Notes: generated by a model from the sequence alone, not told the origin. A stretch of DNA of 64,000 bases from Oscillospiraceae bacterium (GCA_009784825.1 WQXO01000006.1:62001-126000); one strand, 5' to 3'. Positions 16,522 to 26,498 are shown, numbered from the stretch's first letter. Program-made: numbers and translations.

Positions 16522-17185
16522 GTCTGCGTTTCTTATTCATTTCGACATAGTTATACGCACCGTTCTTGTCCGCCGTCAGCAGAAACACCCCTTTAGGCGA
16601 CACCTGCTTCTCGTTTAAAAGCATGGCAAGCCAGTGTTCGTCTAACCCGGTTTCCAAAAGTCCGCTGTGGTTAACCACACCGTCTTTAATTATAATCTCG
16701 TGCGGGTCTTGTTTTGCGGGAGAAACGCCTACGGGAGCTTCGGCAGGTTTTTCAAAAAAGCTGATTTTCCCGGTAGTTTCTGCAATTGCATATTGCACAT
16801 CGGCAATGTTGAATATGTCTGCCGTCCTCATTGCCTCCATCATGTCATCAATGGTGTACCGCAGGTTCTTCATTTCTGATTGATTGATTTCGCCACCCGC
16901 TATAAGTATTCGGGGTGAGCCTGCGATAAATCTGCGGAATCTCGGCATCTTCAACGTAATCGCCGACATGAATACGTCAAGGCAAACGATTGCGAGAATG
17001 GGAATAATCCCCGCAAGCAGAGGGATATTCGCCTCCTCAAGCGAAAGCGTGGCAATATTGGATATAATAATCGTTGTCACCAATTCCGACGGTTGAAGCT
17101 CGCCGAGCTGCTTTTTTCCCATTATGCGAAGCGATAAAACGACAAGCAAATATAAAACAGTTGTCCTGTAAATTATAGTCAGCAT
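16505..17185 (-). CDS. DUF421 (YetF/YrbG-like) membrane protein
   Basis: This 226-residue protein has three N-terminal transmembrane helices and the DUF421 block LRIMGKKQLGELQPSELV, then the cytosolic domain with SPRILIAGGEI and DDMMEAMR, ending in a basic tail. ATG 17185 matches the usual family start; an upstream extension has no family similarity and would cross the gerA start. DUF421 proteins are common in spore formers and often lie beside germination genes; their molecular role is not settled. It is divergent from gerA with only about 40 bases between starts. Confidence 0.9.
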   Translation of the reverse strand: MLTIIYRTTVLYLLVVLSLRIMGKKQLGELQPSELVTTIIISNIATLSLEEANIPLLAGIIPILAIVCLDVFMSAITLKMPRFRRFIAGSPRILIAGGEINQSEMKNLRYTIDDMMEAMRTADIFNIADVQYAIAETTGKISFFEKPAEAPVGVSPAKQDPHEIIIKDGVVNHSGLLETGLDEHWLAMLLNEKQVSPKGVFLLTADKNGAYNYVEMNKKRRRGSAN

Positions 17186-17225
17186 GTGTATTATTTTATC
17201 CGAATTTGGCAAAGATAATCGTAAT

Positions 17226-18689
17226 ATGGAAATTAATAATGATAAATTGTCGACGGATTTAAGAACAAACACCGCTAATATACGTACCAACCTCGATAAT
17301 ACAAGCGATTTGGTAATAAAATACGCTAAGGTGGCAGGGTGCGACATTTGCATTATCACCTGTGAGGGAATGGCAGGTGCGGACACCGTTGCGGGATTAA
17401 TCTACCGCCCGCTGGAGTTTATCCGAGATTCTCAATTAACACCCGACCAACTCATGGACAAGCTGCAAAACGAATTACTCACTGCTGTTGACCAGCACCA
17501 ATCACAGACCTATGACGAGATTTCACACAGCATAATGTCGGGGTATGCGGTAATTTTAGTTGACGGGGTGGATTATTCAACAGCAATCGGCGTTCAGGGG
17601 TTTAAGTCACGTTCGGTGGATAAACCTGTCATGCACAGTAACCTGCGAGGCTCATGCGAGGGGTTCAACGAGGTCTTGCGGACTAATATCGCATTGGTTC
17701 GCAGAAGACTAAAATCGCCCACCTTCGTATCTAAAATCCATACAATCGGCGACAGAAGCAAAACAGATGTTTCTGTGTGTTACTTGAAAGACAAAGCCAA
17801 TCCCGAAATGGTTCGGCAAATCGAAGCGAGATTGCAGGAAATCCCCGTCAACACCATCTTAGAGGGCGGGTACATCGAACCGTTCTTGCAAGACGAGAGC
17901 AACGCCATTTTTTCACAAGTCGGTGTGACAGACCGCCCCGACTGCTTCGCCGCAAAGCTGTATGACGGGCGAATTGGCGTTATTGTAGACGGAACACCCC
18001 ATGCCTTGTTTTTACCCTTGCTGTTCACCGAAAACTTCCAGACGTTGGACGATTATTCGAGTTTGCCGATTTTTACAGGGTTCACCCGATTTTTGAAATA
18101 CATTGCCTTCGCTTTTACAATTCTGCTCCCGGGATTCTATGTGGCTGTTGCGAACTTCAATCCCGAGTTGTTCCCGCCTGCTATTTTGTTTAATATCATC
18201 AGTGCGGAACAACAAACACCGTTCACAATACTGACTGAGTGTATCATCATTCACTTTATTTATGAGGTTATGCGTGAGGCGGGACTGCGGCTTCCCGCAG
18301 GTATCGGTCACGCCGTAAGCATTGTCGGCGGATTAGTCCTCGGTGACATTGTGGTAAGCGTCGGACTAATATCCGCTCCGATTGTGTTACTCGTGGCATT
18401 AAGTGCCATAAGCAGCTTCATCGTCCCCGACTTATACCCGACTGTTTCAATCTTGCGGTTCGCTTTTATATTTGCGGGGGGGTTGTTCGGGATATTCGGG
18501 TTGACAGCATTGGCATTGGCAGTTTTAATAAAAGTCTGCTCCATGACATCATACGGTGTCCCCTATATGGCTCCGCTTACACCGTTCACATTAAAGGGCA
18601 TGCGTGACTATTTCGTGCGGGTAAGCTGGCGTAAACTCGCAAAAAGCGATGTAAACATTAATGAATTGACAGGGGTTGACAGACTATAA
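17226..18689 (+). CDS. gerA: Spore germination receptor subunit A
   Basis: GerA-family subunits, with B and C, form a receptor in the spore inner membrane that responds to small-molecule germinants. The 487-residue product has the N-terminal soluble domain (SGYAVILVDGVD, then a VRRRLKSPTF segment) and a C-terminal half with several transmembrane helices, including the family-typical LPGFYVAVANFNPELFP. The start is taken at ATG 17226; a longer frame from 17184 exists. No strong ribosome site is seen, consistent with a gene expressed late in the forespore. I could not find a sigma-G box with confidence. Confidence 0.93.
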   Translation: MEINNDKLSTDLRTNTANIRTNLDNTSDLVIKYAKVAGCDICIITCEGMAGADTVAGLIYRPLEFIRDSQLTPDQLMDKLQNELLTAVDQHQSQTYDEISHSIMSGYAVILVDGVDYSTAIGVQGFKSRSVDKPVMHSNLRGSCEGFNEVLRTNIALVRRRLKSPTFVSKIHTIGDRSKTDVSVCYLKDKANPEMVRQIEARLQEIPVNTILEGGYIEPFLQDESNAIFSQVGVTDRPDCFAAKLYDGRIGVIVDGTPHALFLPLLFTENFQTLDDYSSLPIFTGFTRFLKYIAFAFTILLPGFYVAVANFNPELFPPAILFNIISAEQQTPFTILTECIIIHFIYEVMREAGLRLPAGIGHAVSIVGGLVLGDIVVSVGLISAPIVLLVALSAISSFIVPDLYPTVSILRFAFIFAGGLFGIFGLTALALAVLIKVCSMTSYGVPYMAPLTPFTLKGMRDYFVRVSWRKLAKSDVNINELTGVDRL

Positions 18690-18730
18690 CAATTGTCAAC
18701 CTTTTCTAATTTACACGGAGGACGGTTAAT

Positions 18731-19834
18731 ATGAACACAAGGATAAGCCGCTTTCAGCTTGCCGGATTGCTGGGAGTGAGTGCGATGTTCACCGAAACAG
18801 CTAATTTACCGGAGGCGAACAGTTATGACATGTGGCGATTTGTGTCGTTATTATGCACCTCAGCCGCACTGTTACTTTTGTATTTGCCTATGATGGTATA
18901 CTCAAGCAAAAACGGCGAAACGGGTATGCTGAGAGTTATTACCGAGAAAAACCGCTTCATCGGGTGGGTGTTCGGTATAATAATCATGCTCCGCTTACTT
19001 TATACAGCGGTTTTGACATTTGTTCAGCTTGAGTTCTTCGTCACTAATACCATTATGGCATATTTATCCTCCGCATATATCACTGTAATTGTTTTCGCCG
19101 CAGCATTATACGGCATAAACAAAGGGATTCAAGCCACCGCCCGATTAGCCCCCCTCGCTTTAATAATTCTGCTGCTTTTTATTATTACAGTTTCAATCGC
19201 CTCATGGAGTTCGATGAGCTTATTGAGGCTGCACTCACCGATAATACACATGAGAACAGGCGAATTCACCTTAATAAAAAATGACGAAATCATTCTTTTT
19301 GCGATTATGCTCGGATTAGTTCGCAACAAGAACAATAAAGGCAACGCTTATAAAAGTGTGCTTTTGTATCTCCCGATTGTACTTGTAATGTCGCTGTGGC
19401 TAAATTTCATATTTAATACTATTCTTGGGAGATTCTTAGAAAGGACGCTTTATCCGTTATACACGCTGTCGTCGTTCACCTACCTCGCCTTATTCGAGAG
19501 AATGGACGGGATTGACGTCACGGTAGTCATTGTCATGGGTTTGTTGAAACTGATAATGACGTTCGTGTGTGTGCGAATAATTATCAGTGACTTATTATTC
19601 AATAACGTGAAAGCCGAGAAAGCCGGCAGAATTACCGCTTCAAGTCTGCTGATATTAACGGGACTGTCGGGTTATTTCCTGCTTGCACGGCGTGAATGGC
19701 TTTTGTCACCGTCACTTAATATATATTTTTTGGTCATAACTATTACAATTGCGGTGATTATGCCGTGTACAGCGGCATTGATTAATTCAAGGAGGAGCAA
19801 AAATGAAATTAAAAGCACTTCTGATAACATTTAG
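18731..19834 (+). CDS. gerB: Spore germination receptor subunit B (GerB, APC-like transporter)
   Basis: The 367-residue protein has about ten transmembrane helices and belongs to the GerB branch of the amino acid-polyamine-cation transporters, thought to bind the germinant. It opens with SRFQLAGLLGVSAMF, close to the usual family beginning. A GGAGG site precedes the ATG, and the gap from gerA is 41 bases. The 3' end overlaps gerC by 32 bases, so the three genes form one operon in the usual A-B-C order. Confidence 0.92.
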   Translation: MNTRISRFQLAGLLGVSAMFTETANLPEANSYDMWRFVSLLCTSAALLLLYLPMMVYSSKNGETGMLRVITEKNRFIGWVFGIIIMLRLLYTAVLTFVQLEFFVTNTIMAYLSSAYITVIVFAAALYGINKGIQATARLAPLALIILLLFIITVSIASWSSMSLLRLHSPIIHMRTGEFTLIKNDEIILFAIMLGLVRNKNNKGNAYKSVLLYLPIVLVMSLWLNFIFNTILGRFLERTLYPLYTLSSFTYLALFERMDGIDVTVVIVMGLLKLIMTFVCVRIIISDLLFNNVKAEKAGRITASSLLILTGLSGYFLLARREWLLSPSLNIYFLVITITIAVIMPCTAALINSRRSKNEIKSTSDNI

Positions 19835-20963
19835 CATACTTTTGCTGATGGGCTGTGATTCCTACACTCCTTTTGTGCGGTTAGAGCAAAGGATTGTCGT
19901 CCAGCTTATGGGGATAGACTACGAGGAGGGAGAATTCACCACAACCATGCAGTTCTCCCTTGGGAAACGCTCTGATGCAGGTGTCAACGAAAACGATTTG
20001 AAAGTCATAAAGGGTTCAGGTATAAACGTCCATTCTGCTGTTCGGCAGGCTCGTGCCGCTATCGGAAAGGAACTCCTGTTCACACAAATTCAAGTAATTC
20101 TATTAGGAAGGGGCGTTCTCGAGAATAACGCAGTCGAAACTATTGAGGATTTCCTGACCTACTGTGACAAACACTCCATCGCATTAGTGGCAGGGACTTA
20201 TGAAACGGCAGAGGAATTGATTGCCAAGAAATACAAGGACGAGTTTGCCGATAAAAACAAGGTCCTCCTCATTATGGAAAACGCAGGGAACACAGGAGTT
20301 TTCCCAAGCGGAAAAATCTATGAAACGCTGATGTCCGCTTATAATGTGAGCGGAGCATGTTTTATACCCTTGCTCGGCTTAAGAGAAAGCAGTAACAAGG
20401 ATAGCGTAGACAGCACCTCCGAAGGAGGCGACAATGAGGTTGCCGAGGGGAATATGGAAATTGTTCCCGCAGGGGGAGCCTTGATTATCGACGGGAAGAT
20501 GGCAGCTCGGTTAGATGAGTATGCTTGCTCAGGATTAGCAATGCTTATGAATAAAGCGAATACCGCCTCGGTGACATTTCAATCACCGTTTGACAATAAA
20601 CCGTATTCTATTGAAATTCACAAGGTCAAAACCAAAATTCACCCTTTTTTCGATGGGGAGAATTTGGTATATAAAGCAGATATTACCGCATATGCCGAAA
20701 CAGCGTTTAATCGGGTTTTGCTCGATATTCGTGACGGGAAAACACTCCCGAACGAATATATTAAGAAAACAGCGGAAAAAACAGTTTTAGAACGCCTTGA
20801 CACAGCTGTTCACAACACAGCCGGATATGGCGGAGATGTGCTTATGTTAGAGGATTGTCTCAAGCATTATAACCCCGGTGATTGGTTAAAATTGGAAGAA
20901 AATTGGCGTGACGAGGTTAAATCTGCACAGTTTGTTTTCACTGTTAATATCGAGATAATTTAA
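19803..20963 (+). CDS. gerC: Spore germination lipoprotein subunit C, Ger(x)C family
   Basis: The 386-residue protein has a lipoprotein signal ending in LLLMGC, so Cys17 would be lipidated by Lgt, whose gene is in this window. The following VRLEQRIVVQLMGIDYEEG stretch is typical of the Ger(x)C family, which makes up the peripheral subunit of the germinant receptor. A GGAGG site precedes the ATG. It is the last gene of the receptor operon. Confidence 0.93.
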   Translation: MKLKALLITFSILLLMGCDSYTPFVRLEQRIVVQLMGIDYEEGEFTTTMQFSLGKRSDAGVNENDLKVIKGSGINVHSAVRQARAAIGKELLFTQIQVILLGRGVLENNAVETIEDFLTYCDKHSIALVAGTYETAEELIAKKYKDEFADKNKVLLIMENAGNTGVFPSGKIYETLMSAYNVSGACFIPLLGLRESSNKDSVDSTSEGGDNEVAEGNMEIVPAGGALIIDGKMAARLDEYACSGLAMLMNKANTASVTFQSPFDNKPYSIEIHKVKTKIHPFFDGENLVYKADITAYAETAFNRVLLDIRDGKTLPNEYIKKTAEKTVLERLDTAVHNTAGYGGDVLMLEDCLKHYNPGDWLKLEENWRDEVKSAQFVFTVNIEII

Positions 20964-21078
20964 ATAAAATAAACAAAATTTACAAATCATAAAGTCTGTT
21001 TCATTTCAAATAATAAAACTGATAGGGTGCTTTTAAACAGTGTCTTATCATGTTCAAAAAGAAAGGAAATTTAAGACA

Positions 21079-21450
21079 ATGAGAAAATTTATTTCAGGTT
21101 TAATAGGCGCATTCGCGGCTTTGACTATATTAGGTTCCGCTTGTGTATACGCAGTTGAAGGTGCGGTCGGTGAAGTTTTAGAGGGTGCTGAAAACGCAGC
21201 AGAAGGTGCTCTTGAGGGTGCAGAAAATATAGGCGAGGGTATCCTTGGTATAAATGAAGAAACCCCTAAAGACGGCGAAATTGTTCCCACAGAAGATGAT
21301 TTAACACCCGTTGAAGAAAAAGAAACCAAAACCGACGTTCTCGGTGCTGAAGATAACAACCCGGATACAGGTATCGTTGAAACAGCAGCATTCGGTGCAA
21401 TCGCATTAAGTGCATTAACCTTAGCGGCAACAGCTAAGAAAAAACGATAA
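21079..21450 (+). CDS. Small secreted protein with NPDTG cell-wall anchor
   Basis: This 123-residue protein begins with a signal peptide (MRKFISGLIGAFAALTILGS, with cleavage likely near AYAV). The middle is a Glu/Ala/Gly-rich tandem stretch (VGEVLEGAEN, AAEGALEGAEN, IGEGILGI) and an acidic Pro/Thr linker. The C terminus is a sorting-signal layout: NPDTG, a hydrophobic segment and KKKR. This differs from LPxTG but matches the tail of the large surface protein at 44436. ATG 21079 follows AAAGGAAA; the frame is open upstream. Function unknown. Confidence 0.75.
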   Translation: MRKFISGLIGAFAALTILGSACVYAVEGAVGEVLEGAENAAEGALEGAENIGEGILGINEETPKDGEIVPTEDDLTPVEEKETKTDVLGAEDNNPDTGIVETAAFGAIALSALTLAATAKKKR

Positions 21451-21470
21451 TTTAATATTTCAAACCGAAA

Positions 21471-21500
21471 AGCGGAACTTGTGCATAATACAGTTCCGCT
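21471..21500. terminator. Bidirectional terminator
   Basis: AGCGGAACT and AGTTCCGCT enclose a 12-base loop between two convergent genes. T-rich sequence follows best in the minus direction. Confidence 0.65.
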
Positions 21501-21501
21501 C

Positions 21502-22185
21502 TTACATTTTCATTTGTCTTATTTTCTTAATGCTCTTGTTCATTAACCGCCTTGTGAAATATCCGTAAGCACTCGGCTCATACTGCTTGAAGAATTCATC
21601 GGGACTGTCAAACACTCCCAAATCCTCAATAATAGAATCCCTTTGAATATATGTATGGCTTTCTTTAAATTCCGTCGGCGGATTTTTGAAATTCTCGATT
21701 GCCGCACCCCAGCCACACACAGAACCTTTGTTGTCCCGAAACATGTATTGTAAGCGTGTCAGGTATGTCCTGTCTAAAATAACTCCTTCCAAATTCAACC
21801 ATTCGTCCTTGTAATAAACCTCAACCCATGAATGGAGAATTCTGTGCGGTGTCCTCCGGTAATTATGACCTGTCAAAAAACCTTTCAGAACAATTTTTTC
21901 CGAATAAAACCCGTGGATTCGGCAGGGTATATTAACCGCCCTCAGCAACGCCATTAACAAAATAGATTTAGTGTGGCTGTACCCGTAACGGTCATCAAGC
22001 ACACTTGAAGCGGGTAATACACCGCTTTTGTTATACCCGAAATTAATCTCGTCCTTAACAAAGTTATATATGGCAACAACTCGCTTTTGTTCGGGTAATC
22101 CACGCCAGTTCCTGTTTTTAATCAGCGTTTGAATCTGCGGAGCAAGGTAATTCATCAGATGTGTTTCTTTTGTTAGATTTTCCAT
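21502..22185 (-). CDS. Transglutaminase-like protein with Cys replaced by Ser
   Basis: The 227-residue soluble protein shows a transglutaminase core: YGYSHTKSILLMALLRAVNI, then HSWVEVYY and WLNLEGVILD. In relatives as I recall them the first block reads GQCNTK, where Cys is the nucleophile; here the aligned residue is Ser. The histidine and following acidic region are kept. Activity is therefore doubtful. ATG 22185 has an AAGGAG site and starts inside the 3' end of the larger transglutaminase gene (68-base overlap). It closes the MoxR/DUF58/transglutaminase operon. Confidence 0.78.
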   Translation of the reverse strand: MENLTKETHLMNYLAPQIQTLIKNRNWRGLPEQKRVVAIYNFVKDEINFGYNKSGVLPASSVLDDRYGYSHTKSILLMALLRAVNIPCRIHGFYSEKIVLKGFLTGHNYRRTPHRILHSWVEVYYKDEWLNLEGVILDRTYLTRLQYMFRDNKGSVCGWGAAIENFKNPPTEFKESHTYIQRDSIIEDLGVFDSPDEFFKQYEPSAYGYFTRRLMNKSIKKIRQMKM

Positions 22186-24295
22186 TTTTGCTCCTTTCCT
22201 TAACCGCTTGAGTGAATTGTGCATATATCCCGCAATAATCCTCTTTTTCGGCGTTTATTCCACCATAAGTTATACGGTCATAATTCTCGGTTAGCGGGGA
22301 TAATGATACGCCGAACTGTGTTTCGGATAACTTAACCAAATCACAGGAGGACAGCGTCCTTTGGCTTATCCTGTGCTGTTTCATATAAAACCCGTATATT
22401 TTATTATAAAGCATAGTCACCTGCATATTCGGTGCAGCCCTCAACGCACGACGCCTAAACCTGCGTTCCAAAACATGCGGCATTCCGAAAAGCATAAACA
22501 ACATCCCCGAAGCGAATAACACCCCTGTCGTGATTAACAAAGCAAGAACAGTATAATAAGTGTTGTTTTCCGTACCCGTATCGGGAATAGTGGGTTCAAA
22601 AATCACCCAACCCCAGCCGCCTATGAATATCTCGGGAAATGCATGAGCGTGTTTAATCTTTATCAGAAAATCGCCGTTTTCATCCATCTCACGCATTACA
22701 TAACCCTCGACATAACGTGCATATAACCCTGCCTCTCTTGCCAAAACCGTCATAGCTGACGCAAAATCCGAACAGGTCCCCCTTTTTGACTCAAACAGGA
22801 AATAATCCACCGCCTTGCTTTCGGGTGCAAAACCAAGGTCATACACGAATTCACCATTGTAGAAATACTGTTCAATCGCTTTCGCTTTTTCATAATCGCT
22901 TTCATAATCCTCGGTAAGTGATAGTGCCAATTCACGCACACGGTCACTATTCGGATAATCGGGAAGCTCAAGGCAGGAATCCATGTATTCCTGATACCGC
23001 TCATGATAAATAAATGTATCATACATGTAAAAATACATTCCCGTTTGTTCGAGCAGTTCAACCCGCTCAGGAGTTAATTGGGATAGAAAGTCACCGCTTA
23101 CATAATCGCTGTAGTATTCCACAGAGTAGGTGTGTTCATATCTGGTAGTCCATTCGGTGAAGAATTCGTCACGTATGCTTCTGCGAACCTCCTCTGAATA
23201 ATTAATCTGTGCGGGATAGCCCGGGGTCGGAATAAAATATGTCCTTGAATTAACCAAAACCGTGATTTCCATAGTCGACCTGCGAACGGGCGGTGCTTGA
23301 TTCCAAAAATCTAATTCGTCGAGGATTGTTTCGTTTTGCCTTAATTGTTCAAAGAAGCTCCTCCATTCATAGGCGGGGGCGGTTTTCACAGATGAATTTT
23401 CAAAAATATGATTCCACCATGCTGTATCATCCTCATAATGTTCCCAGCCCTGCCCGTTCCAGTTGTCAAAAACCTGCCTCCTTAAATACACCGGTTCGTC
23501 TGCCTTTACCCTATACAGTAGAATCTCCGTATCTGTATTTACAGGAGCGGATGCCGATTCGTTGCTGTCCATTATAATGTTAGCAGTGTTAATTAACGCT
23601 ATGCTCTGCCCCGAAATAAACTCGTCGAACTGCTCCCGATAAGGCGTAGTCCTCGCCTGCGGGAATAGCCCCGCAACATATGCGGAGGCTATGACGAAAC
23701 AAGCACCGATTGCGATAAACTTGAAATAGTTCAGGGCATTTTCTGCTTGCTCCTTATACCATCTTTTTTCGATTGATATAAACAGGAATACTGCGATTAT
23801 GATTGACGGAAACATAAACGGAATTTCTGTATACGTCTTAGCATAGAGTGCGAATGTAATCATACAGGTCAGCATCAGGAAAAACGAATTATATTTTACA
23901 ATTGAATAATAGAACATCGCCATTGATAAAAACGGCGTGAAGAATACCATCAAAGCCGCCACAAATCCTACGTAATGCCGTGGGTCTTCCTCTGTTCTGA
24001 AAAACCAGTTAGTGAAGTTCGACATCGCCCTCCACCCATGCATACGTATTAATTCAATTGCAATAAACCCGGAAACTATAACCAAAACCATGATAATAAC
24101 AGTCGAAAGCAGCTTTTTATTGAAAACCCGTAATTTTTCGTATAAAACGAACAGCAGAAAGTTCGCAGCGAAAACTATGCAAGAGGTTATCGGGAACATT
24201 TCGGGAGTTTCATATATATATAAAATAGACATAATCGCCGTGAAGCTGAGCAAACACGGGAATAATATTGATTTTACGGTTGTTTTCATAATCAT
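22118..24295 (-). CDS. Membrane transglutaminase-like protein
   Basis: The 725-residue protein has six or more N-terminal transmembrane helices and an extracellular domain with the transglutaminase core RGTCSDFASAMTVLAREAGL (nucleophilic Cys near residue 510) and HAHAFPEIFIGGWGWVIFEP carrying the His. A further transmembrane helix and a cytosolic tail follow. This is the usual TgpA-like partner of MoxR and DUF58 genes. The ATG at 24295 overlaps the DUF58 stop; an alternative ATG six bases later is better spaced from the GAGGA site. Its substrate is unknown. Confidence 0.9.
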   Translation of the reverse strand: MIMKTTVKSILFPCLLSFTAIMSILYIYETPEMFPITSCIVFAANFLLFVLYEKLRVFNKKLLSTVIIMVLVIVSGFIAIELIRMHGWRAMSNFTNWFFRTEEDPRHYVGFVAALMVFFTPFLSMAMFYYSIVKYNSFFLMLTCMITFALYAKTYTEIPFMFPSIIIAVFLFISIEKRWYKEQAENALNYFKFIAIGACFVIASAYVAGLFPQARTTPYREQFDEFISGQSIALINTANIIMDSNESASAPVNTDTEILLYRVKADEPVYLRRQVFDNWNGQGWEHYEDDTAWWNHIFENSSVKTAPAYEWRSFFEQLRQNETILDELDFWNQAPPVRRSTMEITVLVNSRTYFIPTPGYPAQINYSEEVRRSIRDEFFTEWTTRYEHTYSVEYYSDYVSGDFLSQLTPERVELLEQTGMYFYMYDTFIYHERYQEYMDSCLELPDYPNSDRVRELALSLTEDYESDYEKAKAIEQYFYNGEFVYDLGFAPESKAVDYFLFESKRGTCSDFASAMTVLAREAGLYARYVEGYVMREMDENGDFLIKIKHAHAFPEIFIGGWGWVIFEPTIPDTGTENNTYYTVLALLITTGVLFASGMLFMLFGMPHVLERRFRRRALRAAPNMQVTMLYNKIYGFYMKQHRISQRTLSSCDLVKLSETQFGVSLSPLTENYDRITYGGINAEKEDYCGIYAQFTQAVKERSKNGKSNKRNTSDELPCSADSNAD

Positions 24296-25473
24296 TTCCT
24301 CGTAAAAATTATCTCGTTGTGTGCTTCCTCAATTAACCAGTCGTTGGCAATTCCTATGACCGATGAGGCGGTTTCGGCAATTATGCCGTTTTGCTTTAAC
24401 CCCTCTGTCACAGACAGCAGAACATCGTCAGCATGGGCAGTGAAAATCACAAACCCGCTGACCTTTTCCGAGGTTATGTCGGGTATACGCTCACCCGAAC
24501 CCCTGAACGAGTATTCCGTGAGGGCGAACCTGAGTGCCTCCAACCCGTCCTCGCCGTCGATTACGAATAAATCCCACCCCTCGGTTATCCGTACATAAAC
24601 ACGGCAGATGAGCTCCTGCACCGTCATTACACGAATAAGCGAAAGCAGGGCTTCTATTGAACGCTGTTCTGCCTTACGGTCAGAAAACTCGCCTCCGATA
24701 ACACTACTCGAAATTTCCGCCGCTTTATTATCAAGCACAAAAAGCTGGTCGCCCCCCGCATAAGCCTCGGGCTTGCGGACTAACAGCTTGTCACGCTTGG
24801 CAGACAGCTTCCAGTTAATACTTTTGAGCGAGTCACCCGGAACATAATCACGATGTTCGTATCCGGGAAATCCGGTAATAGCAGTGGAAATTTCCCGATT
24901 GTTCTCGTTATCGTCGTATGCAGACGCCTCCTGAAGAACACGCACTAATTCGGAACGCTCCGACAAATCGGGAACAAACGGGAAGACTTTCACTTGGCAG
25001 AGATTTTTCTCGGTGATTTTATTAAAATTGTTAAATCTTGAAAACAACGTAAATATCCCCAAAATATCGACACATCTGATACTTTCTATGCCTATGCTTC
25101 CCTTTCCCCAAAACGCACTTTTCATGACGAATACTTTTTCCTTTTCGTTCCTGCCGAGTGTCACGGAACAAGTACATTCGGGGCAATCAAAATGATAAGA
25201 GGGCAGCAGCTTAATCGTGAATATCGTCGGCAGGAAAATCACTGCCCTTGATACACGAACGGTTAATCTGACCTCCTCACCTTTTTCAACTAAAATATTG
25301 TCAACACTTATATCACAATTAAACGCCTTAACTGCAATTATGTGCAGGATTGTTGACAGGACTATCGCCGTTATAAAAATAATCAGCACGAAAAAACCGC
25401 TCACCGCATCAAGGAATAATGCGAATAGGACGATTAAAATAAATATGAGGAAATAACTGATTATAATTTTCAT
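24292..25473 (-). CDS. DUF58 domain protein
   Basis: The 393-residue protein has two N-terminal hydrophobic helices and then the DUF58 hallmark HRDYVPGDSLKSINWKLSAK near residue 215, followed by LLVRKPEA and a von Willebrand A-like C-terminal region (LFVLDNKA). DUF58 proteins nearly always sit next to a MoxR ATPase and often a transglutaminase, as here. It is seven bases downstream of moxR and overlaps the next gene by four bases. Role inferred: target or scaffold of the MoxR chaperone. Confidence 0.92.
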   Translation of the reverse strand: MKIIISYFLIFILIVLFALFLDAVSGFFVLIIFITAIVLSTILHIIAVKAFNCDISVDNILVEKGEEVRLTVRVSRAVIFLPTIFTIKLLPSYHFDCPECTCSVTLGRNEKEKVFVMKSAFWGKGSIGIESIRCVDILGIFTLFSRFNNFNKITEKNLCQVKVFPFVPDLSERSELVRVLQEASAYDDNENNREISTAITGFPGYEHRDYVPGDSLKSINWKLSAKRDKLLVRKPEAYAGGDQLFVLDNKAAEISSSVIGGEFSDRKAEQRSIEALLSLIRVMTVQELICRVYVRITEGWDLFVIDGEDGLEALRFALTEYSFRGSGERIPDITSEKVSGFVIFTAHADDVLLSVTEGLKQNGIIAETASSVIGIANDWLIEEAHNEIIFTRK

Positions 25474-25479
25474 GTATTT

Positions 25480-26400
25480 CTATTCCGGTATCGGTACTGT
25501 TTTCACAAGTTCTTCCACAATTGCCGAAGCTGTTCCCAGCGTCGATTTGCCTTTCGGGGATAAAATGAGCCTGTGTGCCAAAACGGGGACTGCCAATTCC
25601 CGAATATCGTCGGGGATTACATAAGAACGCCCGTTAATCAATGCCATCGCCTTAGCCGTTCTGAACAGTGCGATTGAACCCCTCGGAGACGCTCCCAATA
25701 TCAATAAATCAGAGGCACGAGTAGCGTTTACAAGGTTAATAATATATTCAAGAATCAAGTCATTGGTTTGAACCGCCTCAGCTTGGCTTCGCAGTTCATC
25801 TATATCAGAAAGCTCTAACACCGACGATAAGGCATTAGCACTCATTCCGCCGCCGTTTAATATGAGCTTTTCATCGGCGGGGTCAGGATAACCAACCGAC
25901 AGCTTCATAATAAATCTGTCCATTTGTGCCTCGGGTAAATGATACGTTCCATAGGTTTCCACAGGGTTCTGGGTAGCAAGCGTCATAAATGGAGAGGGGA
26001 GCGGTCTTGTAACACCGTCAACGCTTATTTGAAGCTCCTCCATTATTTCAAGCAGGCTCGATTGTGCTTTCGGTGAAGCACGGTTAATCTCATCAGCAAG
26101 GAAGAAATTACAAAACGCAGAACCCGAACGGTATTCCATTTTCTTGGTTTCGGGGTTAATCATGGTGAACCCCATTATGTCCGACGGCATAACGTCCGGC
26201 GTGAATTGCACACGGTTATACTTGCCGCTGACACTTTTTGATAAGGCGGCGACAAGCTGGGTTTTCCCCACCCCCGGAACATCCTCGATTAATACGTGAC
26301 CTTTCGCTAAAAAAGCAGTAAGCAGCTTAACAATAACAGGGCGTTTGCCTATTATGACCTTTTCTATATTTTCGATAAGCAGTGCGATTTTTTCATTCAT
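25480..26400 (-). CDS. MoxR family AAA+ ATPase
   Basis: The 306-residue protein carries Walker A (EDVPGVGKTQLV, near residue 38), Walker B (FFLADEINRASPKAQSSLLE) and sensor 1 (LATQNP), with a C-terminal lid domain. MoxR proteins are chaperone-like ATPases. It heads a four-gene operon with DUF58 and two transglutaminase-like genes. A GGAG site and a TTGCTT/TATACT promoter lie upstream. Confidence 0.93.
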   Translation of the reverse strand: MNEKIALLIENIEKVIIGKRPVIVKLLTAFLAKGHVLIEDVPGVGKTQLVAALSKSVSGKYNRVQFTPDVMPSDIMGFTMINPETKKMEYRSGSAFCNFFLADEINRASPKAQSSLLEIMEELQISVDGVTRPLPSPFMTLATQNPVETYGTYHLPEAQMDRFIMKLSVGYPDPADEKLILNGGGMSANALSSVLELSDIDELRSQAEAVQTNDLILEYIINLVNATRASDLLILGASPRGSIALFRTAKAMALINGRSYVIPDDIRELAVPVLAHRLILSPKGKSTLGTASAIVEELVKTVPIPE

Positions 26401-26429
26401 ATATGTAATTCTCCTTTGTAATTGTTACA

Positions 26430-26458
26430 AGTATAACATATTTTAAATATAAAAGCAA
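26430..26458 (-). promoter_or_regulatory. Sigma-A promoter of the moxR operon
   Basis: On the minus strand TTGCTT, 17 bases and TATACT end 30 bases before the moxR start. The -35 box is at the edge of the upstream terminator. Confidence 0.65.
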
Positions 26459-26478
26459 CCGCCCCGTTAAAGGGGCGG
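26449..26478 (-). terminator. Terminator of the toxin/immunity operon
   Basis: CCGCCCC pairs with GGGGCGG around a six-base loop. On the minus strand TTGCTTTTAT follows, which doubles as the moxR -35 region. Confidence 0.7.
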
Positions 26479-26498
26479 CGAGTGGGTGTAATTAGGGG

